Source: Paramarasmius palmivorus (Eukaryota > Basidiomycota > Agaricomycetes > Agaricales > Marasmiaceae). Taken from it: 64,000 nucleotides of DNA. Of the stretch, positions 1 through 13,200 are shown piece by piece. The position numbers and the translations under genes are program-made. The notes below the pieces were generated by a model. The model had not been told where the DNA came from, did no database searches, and saw nothing but the letters and a program-made list of their open reading frames with translations. Every line of letters starts with the position of its first letter. Positions within the stretch are counted from its first letter, which is position 1. The stretch spans positions 806,001 to 870,000 of the forward strand of contig JAYKXP010000012.1 of the NCBI GenBank assembly GCA_037176845.1, read 5' to 3'.

Positions 1-2428
1 CTCGAAATGGCATTGGGAAGGGAGCATTCATGGTATTGGTCCCAGTTTCGAAGGATGGGTTCGAGTGTTTTCCAGCACTCTTTGCATTCAGTTCCTCGTG
101 GGTGGTTGCATCTGTTGACGCGCCAATCTTTGTCTCCGTAGAGAAGGGCTGCTTGGGCTGCTTTGTGGTCGAATGAGGGGTTTCGTCGTTTGGCTGCTTT
201 GACGAGCCAGGTAATGGGGGAATAAACGAAGGGGCTGCGGGAGTTGAGATCTTCGAGTTGTGTAGACATGATTTTGGTTTGAAGGGGGCGGAGGTGGGTT
301 TGATGTTGCTCAGACCGAAATGTTCCAGTACAGCTTTTATGTATGATGTTTGGTGTAGCCGAATTATTCCATGTTCCTGCTGGATCTCGATGCCTAGTAA
401 CCAATTGATTTGTCCTTCATTGGTGACTTCCATTTTGGATTTAATTTCGCTCTTGGCTTTCGTCATTTTCTTTTCATCTTCTGCCACAATGGTCATGTCG
501 TCAACGTGGATGAATATGATGGTGAAGGGATTTTTCCGATAGAACACCGCGTGATCATGTTCGGATCGTGTGTATCCTAGTTCTTTCATCCATTGAACGA
601 ATTTTTCGTTCCATCGTTTTCCTGCTTGGTGGAGTCCATATAGCGCCACTTTTAGTTCCATTGCTTCCCCTGGTTTGGCTCCGATATCTAATCCTGGTGG
701 GAGTTTCATGAATACCCTTTCTTCAGGTTTTAGTCTTCCGTAAAGGTATGCGGATTTTACGTCCATTTGATGGATGGTCATGTTGTGATGTGCTGCTACT
801 GATAGGATGGTTCTGATGGAAGTGAATTTTGCCACTGATGCGAATGTGTCATCCAGTGAGTAATCTATCCCTGGTATTTGGCGAAACCCTTTTACCACAA
901 GTCTGGCTCTGTACCTGTCTACATTGCCTTCCTTGTTACGCTTGGATCTGTATACCCATTTATTTGGAAGGACGTTCGTTCCGGGAGGGGGTGTGGATAA
1001 GGAGTACGAATCTCGGTTCTTTAGTCGGGTGATTTCATCTTTCATCGCTTCTAGCCATTTTTCTTTATTTGGTCCTTCTAGTGCTTGTTGATGTGTAAAT
1101 GGATCTGATTTTTCCATCTCGCTGGTGACTTTGGCTATGCTGGCAGTTAGGTGTTTTTCGATGATTCGGATTTCTTTTCCCCCTTCTGCAGTTCCTTGTT
1201 GGATTCGTTTGACTTTATCTGTGGGTTGTCGTCTTCGTTTTCCCACTATTACTTCAGGATCAAGAAACTCCATTTCTTCTTGTGTAGCTTCGTTGATAGG
1301 GGGACCAGTTTCAGCGACAGATTTTAACAATCCTTCTAATTGTTCTTGCTCCCCTTCGCTGATACTTGTCTTCCTATCTGAGAAGTATATGCTCCGTTCC
1401 ACCGTTACAGATCTGGTCTTTGGCCAGTAGACTCTGAATCCATTGGATTCTTTGTCTGGGCCTAGCCAATGTCCGTCTACGGTCATTGGGCCAAGTTTGT
1501 CTGGTTGATCTTCTCGCTTCACGAAAACGTTGCAACCCCATGATCTGATGTATAATCCATTTGGGTGTTGTTTGTATCTTCTCCAATATGGTGTGTCTCC
1601 TTGTATTGCTTTATGAGGAACTCTGTTCCATAAAAATACACCGTAATCAACGGCATATCCCCACAGCCATTTTGGTAATGATGATCCGATCAGCATCACT
1701 CTGACGTAATTGAGTAATGTAAGGTGTGCTCGTTCAGCATCTCCATTGTGTTCGGATGTATCGTGAACTGTGAGTCTTCGAATGGTGCCTTTGCTTTCCA
1801 AATAATCCGAAAATTCTTCTGATAAGAATTCTCCTCCTCGATCGGAATGTAAGATCTTAATCTTTATGTCTTCCTGGGTGAGAAGTCGTTCTTGGTGAAT
1901 GACATATTTGGAGAAGGCTTCTCCTTTGGATCGCAGGAGTACTTCTGTTAACCAATGTGTGTGGCTATCTAGGAGGGTTAAGGCATATTCGCCTCCTTTA
2001 TATGTTTTGATTGAGGCCGGTCCCCATACATCCATGTGAATGATGTCACCAAATTTTTCAGCGACTGGGTGTTCGTTTGACTTTCCTACAGGATGACGTT
2101 TCCCTTTTGCAGCTAGGCATATGTCGCATGATTTTGGTCGTTGCATTTGTTTGGGATCTAGTTTTAGTCCTGTGATTTTTCCTTCTGTGATCAATCTAGC
2201 GACGTATTCGTAATTTGTATGTCCGAAAATGTCATGAGCTTCTTGTAGGGATATGACTCGTATCTTGGTTGCTGACAACGCGTATTCATTGTAACCGTTC
2301 CATTGATATAATCCATCTATTTTGGGAATTTGTTGGATTAAGCGTCCTTTTTGATAGATGTTCATCTTTCCATGTTCTATGATGATGCGGTGACCATCAT
2401 CATCTAACATTCCAAGACTAACTAGAGT
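1..2428 (-). mobile_element. Ty1/copia element fragment: middle part of pol
   Basis: Colinear with 27110-29540 of the full copia element further right, on the same strand. By the numbering of that element it covers about residues 800-1609: the Cys/His GAG-pre-integrase region, the integrase core and most of the reverse transcriptase, stopping before RNase H. The left end is only the window edge; the right end is an abrupt switch after 2428 into unrelated C-rich sequence. By hand count it differs from the full copy at 38 positions plus one 3-bp deletion near 258 that removes one codon and keeps frame. I saw no obvious frameshift, but I did not check every codon. It lacks gag, both LTRs and the primer site, so it is either a truncated copy or one cut by a misassembly. 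Confidence 0.93.
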
Positions 2429-2478
2429 CCCCCCGGTGCCCTCCTCCTATCTCAATTCCAAGGGACTAAACCAGCGTG

Positions 2479-3401
2479 CCAATTCAACAACTTCCCACTC
2501 AATACAACCTTACTAAAACTTAAACTTCCACCTAATAACCCCCAATATATCATCCAAAAACTCAACCCCCCACCCCCCAATTCATCCATATCATCAAAAC
2601 AAACATACTCATCTAATAATTCCTTCCTAATTTCAACTTTTAAACACATAAACTCATCCACCATCTACTCCAATCTAATAAACACCTACATACCCACCTA
2701 GTCCCACTTCATCCTCCATTCCAATTTTTCCCCAAACTTATATAATCTTACACCCCCCCCAACATATAAAATTAAAATAATCACACCTCCAATACAAAAT
2801 ATAAAACTTCCACTAACACACCCACACAATAACCCCCCACCCCCCCACCAACCCATCCCCCATCCCAAAACTATTCCAAAACCCCAAACAACCCCATTCA
2901 TCATTACCTTCCTACTAAACTATACATTTTACTTTAATAATTCAATATTCTAATAACCCAATTACCTACATCCATATACCCAATTCATTCTTTCTCTTTT
3001 ACCATTTTTAATTACCCCCCAAATCTCCATCTCTCAATCATAACCTAATACCAATTACCTATAAATCATACTTCCCCCCACCCTCTATAAACCCAATCTA
3101 TATCACATTTCTAAACTACACTCCACATACTCTAACACCAACAAAAAACCCACCCCCCCCCAATAATATAATAATCTCTCTCCACACATCTACACCACTT
3201 ACTTCTTACCCTCTAACCCACACTAATCAACAATCCTCACCCAACATCCCCCCCCCCCAAAACCATCCATTACATCTTCCCTCATACCTCACCCACCACA
3301 ATTCCCACCCCCAAACTAACCCCTACATATACTCTTCCCTCCCACCACACACCAAACCAACCCCCACAATACCCCACAAAAATAAATCCCCTTTAACAAC
3401 A
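2479..3401 (+). repeat. Nearly G-free tract
   Basis: Read base by base, the plus strand holds a single G (2701) between 2479 and 3401, and none at all for the 700 bases 2702-3401. It is built from C, A and T with C runs up to about 10. The tract ends sharply: from 3402 the sequence becomes T/G-rich. No repeat unit is visible. One strand being G-free while C stays abundant does not fit repeat-induced point mutation, which depletes both C and G. Confidence 0.95.
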
Positions 3402-6400
3402 GTCTCTGTAGTAAGTCTATTCTCTAGATCAGTTGTTGTGTTCTCTTGTATAGTTCTCATTGCTTATTTGTTAGCGTTTTACTCCTTGGCCGATTCTGGT
3501 TTAGTATTGTCGAGTGGAGAGGTTCGCCGTTTTAGCTCGGTTATTTTCTCCGGTGTGTCGAGCTTCGGCTGTGTATCTCATTTTTGTGTGTAGCCCAATG
3601 TGTATTCATTATGGAATGTGTTGTGTATCTTCATAGCTTTGTTAGTGTTGTCTCGGTCTTGTCTTGTGTGAGTAGTAGATACCTTTTGTGGGGTGTGGTC
3701 AACCGATGTATTAGTGTTTTTATGATAAGAGACATTGTTAGAGATTGTATATAATGTATTATACACTAATATGTAGTAAACAGGTGATGTGTAGAGAGAT
3801 ACCACTCAGTCTCTTTTAATTAACTGTGTGATTAAAAATTAATGATTATATATTATCTAATTTTATGCTGTTTTGACTTGTATTTTTTCATTATATTCTA
3901 CAGTCGGTATTCGCTGTGTGTGTGTGTGTTTATCGTGATCTAGTGTTTATGGATAGATTCTGGTGTTGTGTGTGGCATTATTTTGTATACGGTGTGATAT
4001 GCTTTCAGTTTATGTGTAGTATAGTGTTTTATGGTTAGTGATAAATAGTACTTGTTATATCGCTTAATTGCTAGTTATAATTGTTAGCTATATGAAGTTT
4101 TTAGTGATAAAATCATATTAGTTAGTGAGATTCCTAATGCTGCGGTCTACACTTTATCTATACAATAAAATAGGGAGTTTATTCATGCTTTATGGATTTT
4201 CATTTTTGTAGTATGTTTGAGATGTGGTTTTGTATTTTTTATAAGTGTCAGCGCAATGTATTGGGGACTTCGTTAGTTGGTAGAATGCGTTGGTGGAGTG
4301 TGTGTGTGAGCTTATATTTAGATATTAAGGATCTGATATGAGTATTTTGTGTAATGTATCTTTCTCTTTGCGAGAGAGTCGTGAAATCTTGCTCTTGAAC
4401 CCATTCCACCTCCTACCGGAGAGTTGTGTGTGGATGTTTTGTGTGGTGTGGTGGACGAAGAGTCGGATTCAGTCCAATCCCTCCTTGCTCGACTCCCCTT
4501 CCAGGCTCGGTCGAACCCTTCCTAAACCTATATACTTCAGCCCAATTCTGTTACTCGCCTATCTTCCCGCACATTGGTTTCGAAATAACGCACACACACT
4601 GTCGCCTCTATCGACCCACATTTAACGACAAGTAGTTCACTTTAACTATCACTGTAGAGTACCGCGTCCGTCTAGCACCTACCCACTTCGCATGTCTCAC
4701 CCTCATGTCCCACACAGCACCCAGACTCGTTTACCTTAGTAAATCTAATTGCCTATCCTAAGCCTTCTGGGCATTTAAATTGTCCTCAGTAACACCCTCA
4801 CTAAACATATCACAAAAACTTCATCCCCCCCTATGCCCCCTCAAGATTCTTAGAACTAACTCAATCATCCCCCCTCTCTTGTGCACCTATCTGCAGTTCA
4901 CGCTTCGCGTGAGATCTCCACACTACAACCACCCCCCCTTCCTCGTATCTCACCCTCTCCCCTCGCACTCCTACGACACTCTCATCCTCCCAAATAACTA
5001 TACCTTTACCAGACAAGACACATACATTCTGTCACCATTACTGTGGCATCCCAAAATTTAGATCCCCTACCAACCCAATCAAATACATTTTATTCACCCC
5101 ACCCCCCACCCGCAACCTATCTTCCCTACAATATATCCTACCCCACGAATGACCGACACCCTCACTGCCGACCCCGTCCGCCAATTAATGATCACTGCCT
5201 AACACACTTCCTTCCCCCCCCCCTTCTCCCGTAAAGATAACACCACACTACATACGAAACTCACTCTCCCGTCAAACCTTCTCCACCCTCAAACCTCACC
5301 ACTACCCCAACCCCTATCTCTGTGTATTTGTTGTGTGTGTATCCAACAATCACGCGCTACTCTCCAGTACGTATTTACGTAGACTCGCAATTCTTCACTC
5401 ACTTCCCCAACCAACACCAACACATGTCTCCTCTCAATCAGTTTATCATGTTGGCCCCTCATTCATTCACCACCATACACACACTATATTGTTAGATGTA
5501 GCTTCGACTTCATAAGTTCTCCCTATAATATCCTTCTCCTACCCCTTCCCCCAATTCACATCCCATACTCTTCCAATTACTCTTTTAGTTGTGTAAGTAA
5601 TTGTGCACTCTCTAGTCTCCTTCGAATACGAATCAACAGCAGACACTGCCCACCATTAAAAACGTTATGTACTCTAAGCATTTATTCACATGTCTTTCTG
5701 CGCGCTGCTATCAGTCAATACTCTCTTAAGTTTTCCCTCTTACACTTTACCAAGATACTAACAACTTAACTGTACTAGTTTTGCCAACCGCTCGATAAGC
5801 AACTCCCTGGTTATCAAGTTGGTATTAATCTTGTACCGCCCGCTCCTACTAGACTCAGCCAAACTACTGTGTTAAATGTGATGGAACATAACTCATAACC
5901 TCACACATCATTCGCGGTCTGCGCTGATGTGTGATAGATTTATGTTACCTCTTTTTAGATGTGTCATATATCACAGCCACCCTCTCTCACTCGTACCATC
6001 TATTTGTGTTCAACTTCAAATACTTCCCTCCCTCCATCAACACTCTAGCATACACTGCCGGACCACGCCCCAGGTCTGTTAGTCCTCCACAGCTTAGATA
6101 CTCGTGATAGTCTCTATTACGTTACCCCACTTGCCACATCTACTATTTTTCCATCCCACCCTCACTACATCTACCCACCTATCCCCTATCTCCCCGAATA
6201 CCCTCCATAACATCCCTAAACAACCAATTTCGGAGAACGCTCTCACCCTTCGCTGTCCGACTGTGTTGTGCGCTCCGCACACTCCATACCACTGTAATCT
6301 CTCACTACTAATCGAGTTAGATGAGACTGTCTCTCCCCCTAATCACCGCATGTCATCAGCTCCATTTCAACGCTTGCACTCTCGTCTCGCTCTTAAACGC

Positions 6401-7216
6401 CATACTGTAATCCCTACTGTTGTATTCAGAACTACTCTCTACAAACGACGCCCCCCCTACCTAACATGTGATAGTTAAAATACGTCCAGTCATTCCCATT
6501 CGTGTATAGTCTACACGTATGTTCCCAGTTATGCGCTACGTATGCATACTCCCTACGTCTTAACTCATTCACCAAGTTTATTATACCAACGATCGATGTT
6601 AAGTATCATTAGCGATTACGGGTGATTTCGATTTGCTATATCAAACATCCACTTCATTGACATCCACTTCCCTAATCTGGCAACCCCTATTCCACAGCAA
6701 ACCCATCTCTCTAGAACCATGCGACTCCATCTCATATCCCTCCACTCCCTCCCCGCACACATACATTTAGAGCGTTGTAACGAAGGCATCTGCTGACGCT
6801 CCTTCCTCCACCTCCCATTCACCTCCCTCACTAATACCTTTACTTGTCACCTGACCCCATTCGTCGCAAACCCTCTAATAGCCGTTCCCCCTGGTTTATT
6901 ACAATCTCAGAGTAACTGTGTGTTCTCTCACATATTAGAGCCTCCCATCCATATTCCGAAACATTCCCCACCCCCCCCCCCCATCACTTCCCACCTAGCT
7001 CTTTTAAATTATGATACGAGCACTCTACCCCAGATATTATGTGTGATACTAGGTGAATATGACGATGTTCAGCAACGTCCTGAATCGTCTCAGACCGCCT
7101 CACCCCCCCGCGTCCCTTCTCACCCTTGATATAACAATCTCACTTTCCACCTCCAGTCTTAATATATACTCCCACGACTTTCGCTCCTCATCCTCTCAGC
7201 CTTCCCCATTCCCACA

Positions 7217-7221
7217 CCCCC

Positions 7222-7243
<22 letters not shown>
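7217..7243 (+). repeat. 27-base C homopolymer
   Basis: An uninterrupted run of 27 C within a 7200-7650 stretch full of 8-15 base C runs. Such runs are error-prone in every sequencing method, so the length should not be trusted. Confidence 0.9.
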
Positions 7244-7252
<9 letters not shown>

Positions 7253-10200
7253 ACATACCCCCCCCCCCCACATCACACTCCCCCCACCCCAACCCACCCC
7301 CCCCCATTTCCTACCTCAACCTCCCACCATTAACACTTTCACCCCTCTACCCCCCCCCATCCTTCCCCCATTCCAACCAACTCAACTTCCACCCCCGACC
7401 CAACCACCTCCATACATTCCTAAATTAACCTCCCTACCCCCCCCCCCACCCCAAAACCCCCCCCCCCACATACCACCCCCCCATCCTTACATACCGGCAT
7501 AACTAATAACAACCCCCAAACATATTCCCCTCCCCCCTTCCCTCCCCCCCCTCCCCTCTCGACAGCCCAAGATACTCCCCCCCCCCGATATCTCCCCCCC
7601 GCGCGATCTCAAACCCCAACTTCTCCCCTCAATTTCATATACCCCCCTCATCCCCCCCCCCCCTGTCTCTTCCGCAAATCCATCACTCCCAATCATATCA
7701 TTCCCCCCAAGAACCCCCACCCAATCCCATTTATCCTACCCGCATCCATATTGCCAACCGCCCCCCCCGCACCCCTACCCCTCCAATACCCCAAACTCAT
7801 ATCTACTCAACTACCTCCCCCCCCCACTTATCACTATACTAATTACACACTACACCCCCAACCTACCCAACACCTTTCGCCCTCCCATACCTCCACCCCA
7901 GCCCTACTATCTCTCAGACACCCCTAACAGAACACCTCCCACCACCCCCCCCCCCTCCCCTCCTCCGACTCTCTTCATATCTCATTATCCATTTACAAAT
8001 TTTAACAAACCTCTTTTCCCACCAACGCCTACCCATCCACTAATCACTCTTTAATAAGAATACCAAAACTTTGTACACCACACCCTCCCCCCTTCCCTTT
8101 CCATCCTCCTGACCCCTCCAAAAATGCCTAGTTACTAGCAGTTTAACAATTATACTTGCCATTCATTCATCACCTCTTTCTTCTCTCACAATTCATATAA
8201 CAATCCCCACCCCCAATATTTTCCACAGCTAAAATCATTATAGAGCCCCTCCTCTTTCCCCTCACACTGACTCCCCACAATTACACTCGCTCTCTCGACC
8301 CCACGCCTCGCTTCCCTCAACATCTCATCCACTTCTACTCACACCGCCCCCTCCTTTCCCCTTCTTTAACCTTCTCAACCCCTTAAAAACATATCCCCAA
8401 AACAATTTTTCCCTTTTGTTCACCTCACACACACGAAGTAAATACCCCACGCTCATCACACCTCCCCTCTCACGCACCTCTTAGTCCCAGAAACAACACA
8501 AGCACTTCTTCACCTCAAGAACCTCAGTCCCATTCTCAGCAGCACTCTTCGAACCCGCTCCCGGAATAATCCATCCCAAACTCTAACCCCAAACAAACTA
8601 ACAGAATGACCCTTATACCCATCTCCTTTCCTCAATGATCCACTTTAAAATCTCACCACCAACTGTCCTATAACAACTGAATGCCACCAATTACCCCCAC
8701 AAGACCTCACCAATACTCTCATTTTCAAACATACACATTCACAGTTTGATAAGATGTCATTGAGTTTCAGAGTTATGTGTGTGGTACATCCATCCAGAGA
8801 GACCATTCCTCCCCCCAAAGAGACATGTTATGTGGTAAGAGCGCTCTCTTCCATTGGCGAATTACAACATATCATCCCCCAAGATTAGTATTGGTTGGTA
8901 TTGTGTGTCTGCATTAAGTGTAATCCCATTCAAACTTTGGAGAAAATGTGTTTTGCTATCTCTTAACTCCGAGAGAGATATCGTTCATATACCGTGTTCG
9001 AAATATCAAATTCAACTATAAGACTGTTCCAAAACCTCCATCTACTCTAAGACAATATCCACCACACCCCACCCACCTACTTTCATCCCCTCCCCCCTTT
9101 CCCGCGCACCTCTAACATTTTTCCCCCTACTACTACAACCACTCCTATAATCCACAATACACCCAATTACCCCCAGCATCATCTTTCCACAACCACTAAA
9201 ATATCCACCCCACCTACTCTACAACTACCAACTTACTCATACACTATTCAAATCCCCCCCCCCCCCTCCCGCTTACGAGAGAGATTGATAGCCCCCGCCC
9301 CGAACATCATTAAAACCCCCTCCCCTCAGAATTAACCATTCCACCCTCCCTCCACCCCTAGACTCCCCTACTCTCCCTGACCCGTACCAAGTGTCTCCTA
9401 ATCACGGCTTTATAGACCTGTGTGGTTGCATCTAGATAGAACCTATCCATACATCCTGCAAGCCCTCCTTTTAACATTTATACAACCACTCTAAGTATGT
9501 CATTTCCCTTACTAAACACATATATAACATAAGTGAAATTTAACCACCCCCCCCTACCATTTAAATATATGCGAATTTTGTATATTTTCGAGATTGTTCT
9601 ATTTGATTATTGTGTGGAGATATTCATGTGTAAGTATAAGTTGTAAAATAGCTTTACATAGTCTACTAGTTTTGTAATATTTTAGTCATTTAGTGTGGTG
9701 TGTGTTTATACAGGTTTATGGTTAGTTTGCGATCTAGTAGCGGTATCCTAGTGTTATATTTCATGCTTCTATTTTTTGACAGTGTGTATACTGTCTTTTT
9801 ACGTATATATGAAATGTGAGGAGCGTCTCTTTTATTAATAGATTTAAATTATATACAAAGGTCTGTATCAAATCTGTAATAGTGATAACTATGATAGCTT
9901 TTTGAATGGTTTTTTTTACTTACTCTACTCTCTTTAATTAATGAACTTAAAGATGGATATGTCTTATATTTTTACTTTTGATGTTATATATCATTAGAGA
10001 GGAACTTTCTATCAACATCAGTCTCTCCACGCCACAAAACTCAACCTTTAACATTCAACATCCCCCTTACCATCTACCAAACCATCCACTCAACCTATCA
10101 TATCACCCCTCCCCCACCAGATATAATACTAACCCCCAAAAAACCAAAATTTCTTTACCCTTTATCAATGAAGAGAAAGAAAACCATCGTGTGTTGATGT

Positions 10201-13200
10201 GTTGAATCGGTATGTGTGTGGTCGATGTGGTATGGGTGCCGCGTCTAAATGTGGTGTCAATCTCGTGGTTCCCTTTGTGTGTAGCTTTCCACCCACCCCG
10301 AAAAATCTCCCACCTTCCTAAACCCCCCCCCCCCAATCATACCCCCCCCCCACCCCCCAACACCCTGCCCTTCCCCCCACACTTAGCACCCCACGTATTT
10401 ACACCTACTCACAGAGAGCGTCGAGCCGTCAGATCGGACCTCGTTTTTGGGGTGCCCCGAAAATAGTCGCGCGCGCGAACCGTTCTATATTTGGACATAG
10501 AAGGCGTAAGTGTGGCTATGTATCGGTCTTAGATGAGTGATGTGGATCGACCCCCGAATGACGCGCGTCAGTTCGCTAGTGTGGTCCGGAGAGTTAGCGC
10601 CTATCTGCATTATTCGATGCCCCGCGAGACCTGCCAACGTTGATTTCGATTAAGAAGAGGAAGACAGGAGACCCTCTAGAGTGATGCGATCGAGTGCCGG
10701 CCGAGTGTTGCCGTCTAGTTATGCCTCGCCTTTGTGGCCGATCTCTTTTGATGCGAATCTCCCTGGATCGGTCTGTGGATCGTATCTCTGTGTTGTGGTA
10801 ATGCAAGCGCGATGTATGAAGTCTGTGTAAAGTGCTTTCTTAGTGGTGCAAGATATGTGAGGTGAGACCTTTGAGGATAGCAAATCGGCTGACTGTAGAG
10901 TGTTATATTGAATCCCTTATCTTGTTTTATAAATGCTGCCGCTTCCCATCTGGTTGGTCGCGTGTCAGTATGTAATCTACCTGTGTGGGGCGGTATATAC
11001 GTGTGGTTCAGAGTTGGATTTCGAGTTTCTTTAGCATTTTGGAGAATTCCTCTCGACTGTGTCTTATTGTTGAGATGACTGGTGGTCTCGTGTCATGCGA
11101 CCGTTGTCTAGAGGGGCCAATGTGGTTGGGTTGTTGGCTAAGGGTGGCGGCGTGGATCTTGGGTTGATTTGGGTGGGGTCGTATACCCTGTGGTGGGCGT
11201 GGGGCTTGACTTGTTGTCAGCCGAAGGACTATAAAAAGCGAGCTAAGAAGTGAATGATGATCAGACTAGTATCAACTGGATTAACCATTCAATTCCAAAC
11301 TAGGTAGCGCTGCGCGGTTAAGATCGGGGTCATGCTGTTGCGTATAATGTGGATCCACTCTCATAGCAGGCGCGTTCCCCACTCGTACAGAGCGTTATTG
11401 AGTTTCAGAGTCGTCTGACCAAGCCTAGCTTGTGTGTCATTGCTCCTAGGTTCCCCATGTGGTAGGGCACTCTACATGTCTGTATCTCGATTCGGGGTTA
11501 GTTGGTGGAGTAAGTACTCCCATATCCCCCCCCCCCCCGGCGAGCAGGTTCGTCGGACTTTAGAAGTCATGGTGTCTAGGGTGTCTTGTCGTGGTTGGGC
11601 ATGTCTTTTCCGCCGTCCGATCCCGCTGGGGTTTTATGCCACGAGACGTGTCGACCCTAAACTACCTGTTGGAGGTCCGTTCACCTTCGGAGTGGTCTGT
11701 TCCGTAGGTTTCTGAAGTCGTCGAGGTATATAGTTGTTCGTCCATTCTGATATTGTGTGCTTTGAAGTGCTCTGTGGTACGTCCTAACCCGTCTCTGAGT
11801 GCTCTGAAGAAAGATGGTTGTGTTGTGAGACGTGTGCTTTTTGATCGCGGTTGTAGGGGATGGTGAGTCTGTCGTGTTGGCGTCGTTCTGACGTGTCCTG
11901 TCTGTGCAATCTTGGTTGAGACCGTTTGGAGAGAGGTTCTGTGAGTTATCTCGCTTTTTTTAGGCTCCGTCCTGTATCGCCTAACGCATTTGTTACTCCT
12001 AACTCGCGTGATGTAGTTGAGAAAACGAAAGCTCAAATGAGAGTGAGCTTAGAGGTATGAGATGGACTGTTGTGTTGTGTAGTTAATTATGGAATATCTT
12101 CGTGCAGAGACTCTCCAACGAATAATTTCTATAAGAAACCCCCAGTTATCGGTAGTAAGAATCGATCACTCGGGTGTGAGAGTCTCTGCAATTGTGCTCT
12201 GTCGACGCTCAGCCTCATGGCGTCAGCTCGCAGTGGATTGGAGTTGGGGGTGGATCGCTCTCGAGTCCTCTCGTAAATACCCCTGGGGACGGAGCGATAT
12301 CCGGTGTCTCGTTTTACGCTGTTGCGGTGTGTGTGGCTGCCCTGTAAACTTGAGGATGTGGTTTTATTTTGTTATTTTGTTGGTCTGGTAATCGTTAACG
12401 TAAGGGCGCCAGAGAAGAGAGGCTCGCCTGCGAGGCCACCCCCTTTGCTAGCCCCGAAGAGTTTCGGATCCTATAGAATTGTCCCTGTGTTCTCGCCCTT
12501 GTCAGGCTATCCCCACCCCCAGCTGTTTCAGTTATCCTCCGAGCCCGGTCTCCGCGGTACTTCCCAGATAGACCCCGACGGAGTTGGCGAAACATATCCC
12601 CCCGACCCCATATCTCCACTATAACCCATCCCCCCACCCCAAACCCACACTCCTCCAAGTTCTAGAACGATAGACCCCTTTGTCGTAGGTGCACCATATA
12701 ATTCTCCTCCTCCTTTCCAGCCCAGTTGGTTGAGAGTTAATCTTTTTGTGCTCATACGTGGTGTATGTGTGTATAGTGTGGACATAGGATCTAGCGATAT
12801 TACGAGAGAGAACTGTCGGTTATATGTTAGAGGGAAATTACATGGGAGGCGTTGGCTAGATGTTACCGTCGCGCGAGCCTTTACTGTTGCTCTCGCTCGT
12901 TTTTTGCTCCAGTCTCTCGGCGATCGAGGCGGCACACAGTGTTGTGTTGATCGTTCTTTACGAGTTTGGTGTCTCAAACACCTCTCTTCTCCCTTCCCCA
13001 ATACACCCCCTTCTAAACACTCCCCTCTTCCCTATACAATCTTTTCCTACCCCCCCCAAACCAACCCTAATACCACTATCAACCCCTAATATCCCCCCTC
13101 CCCCACCCCCCCAAAACAAACTATTAATCCCCCCAATAACAATCCATCTCCTTATACCCCTTTATCCTCCCCCACTACCCCTCATTACCACTTACTTAGG

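Noticed and set aside
7053..7502. 149-codon Pro/His-rich plus-strand open frame
   Set aside because: It is a by-product of C homopolymers; translation is almost only Pro, Thr, His and Leu, with no start context, introns or neighbours.
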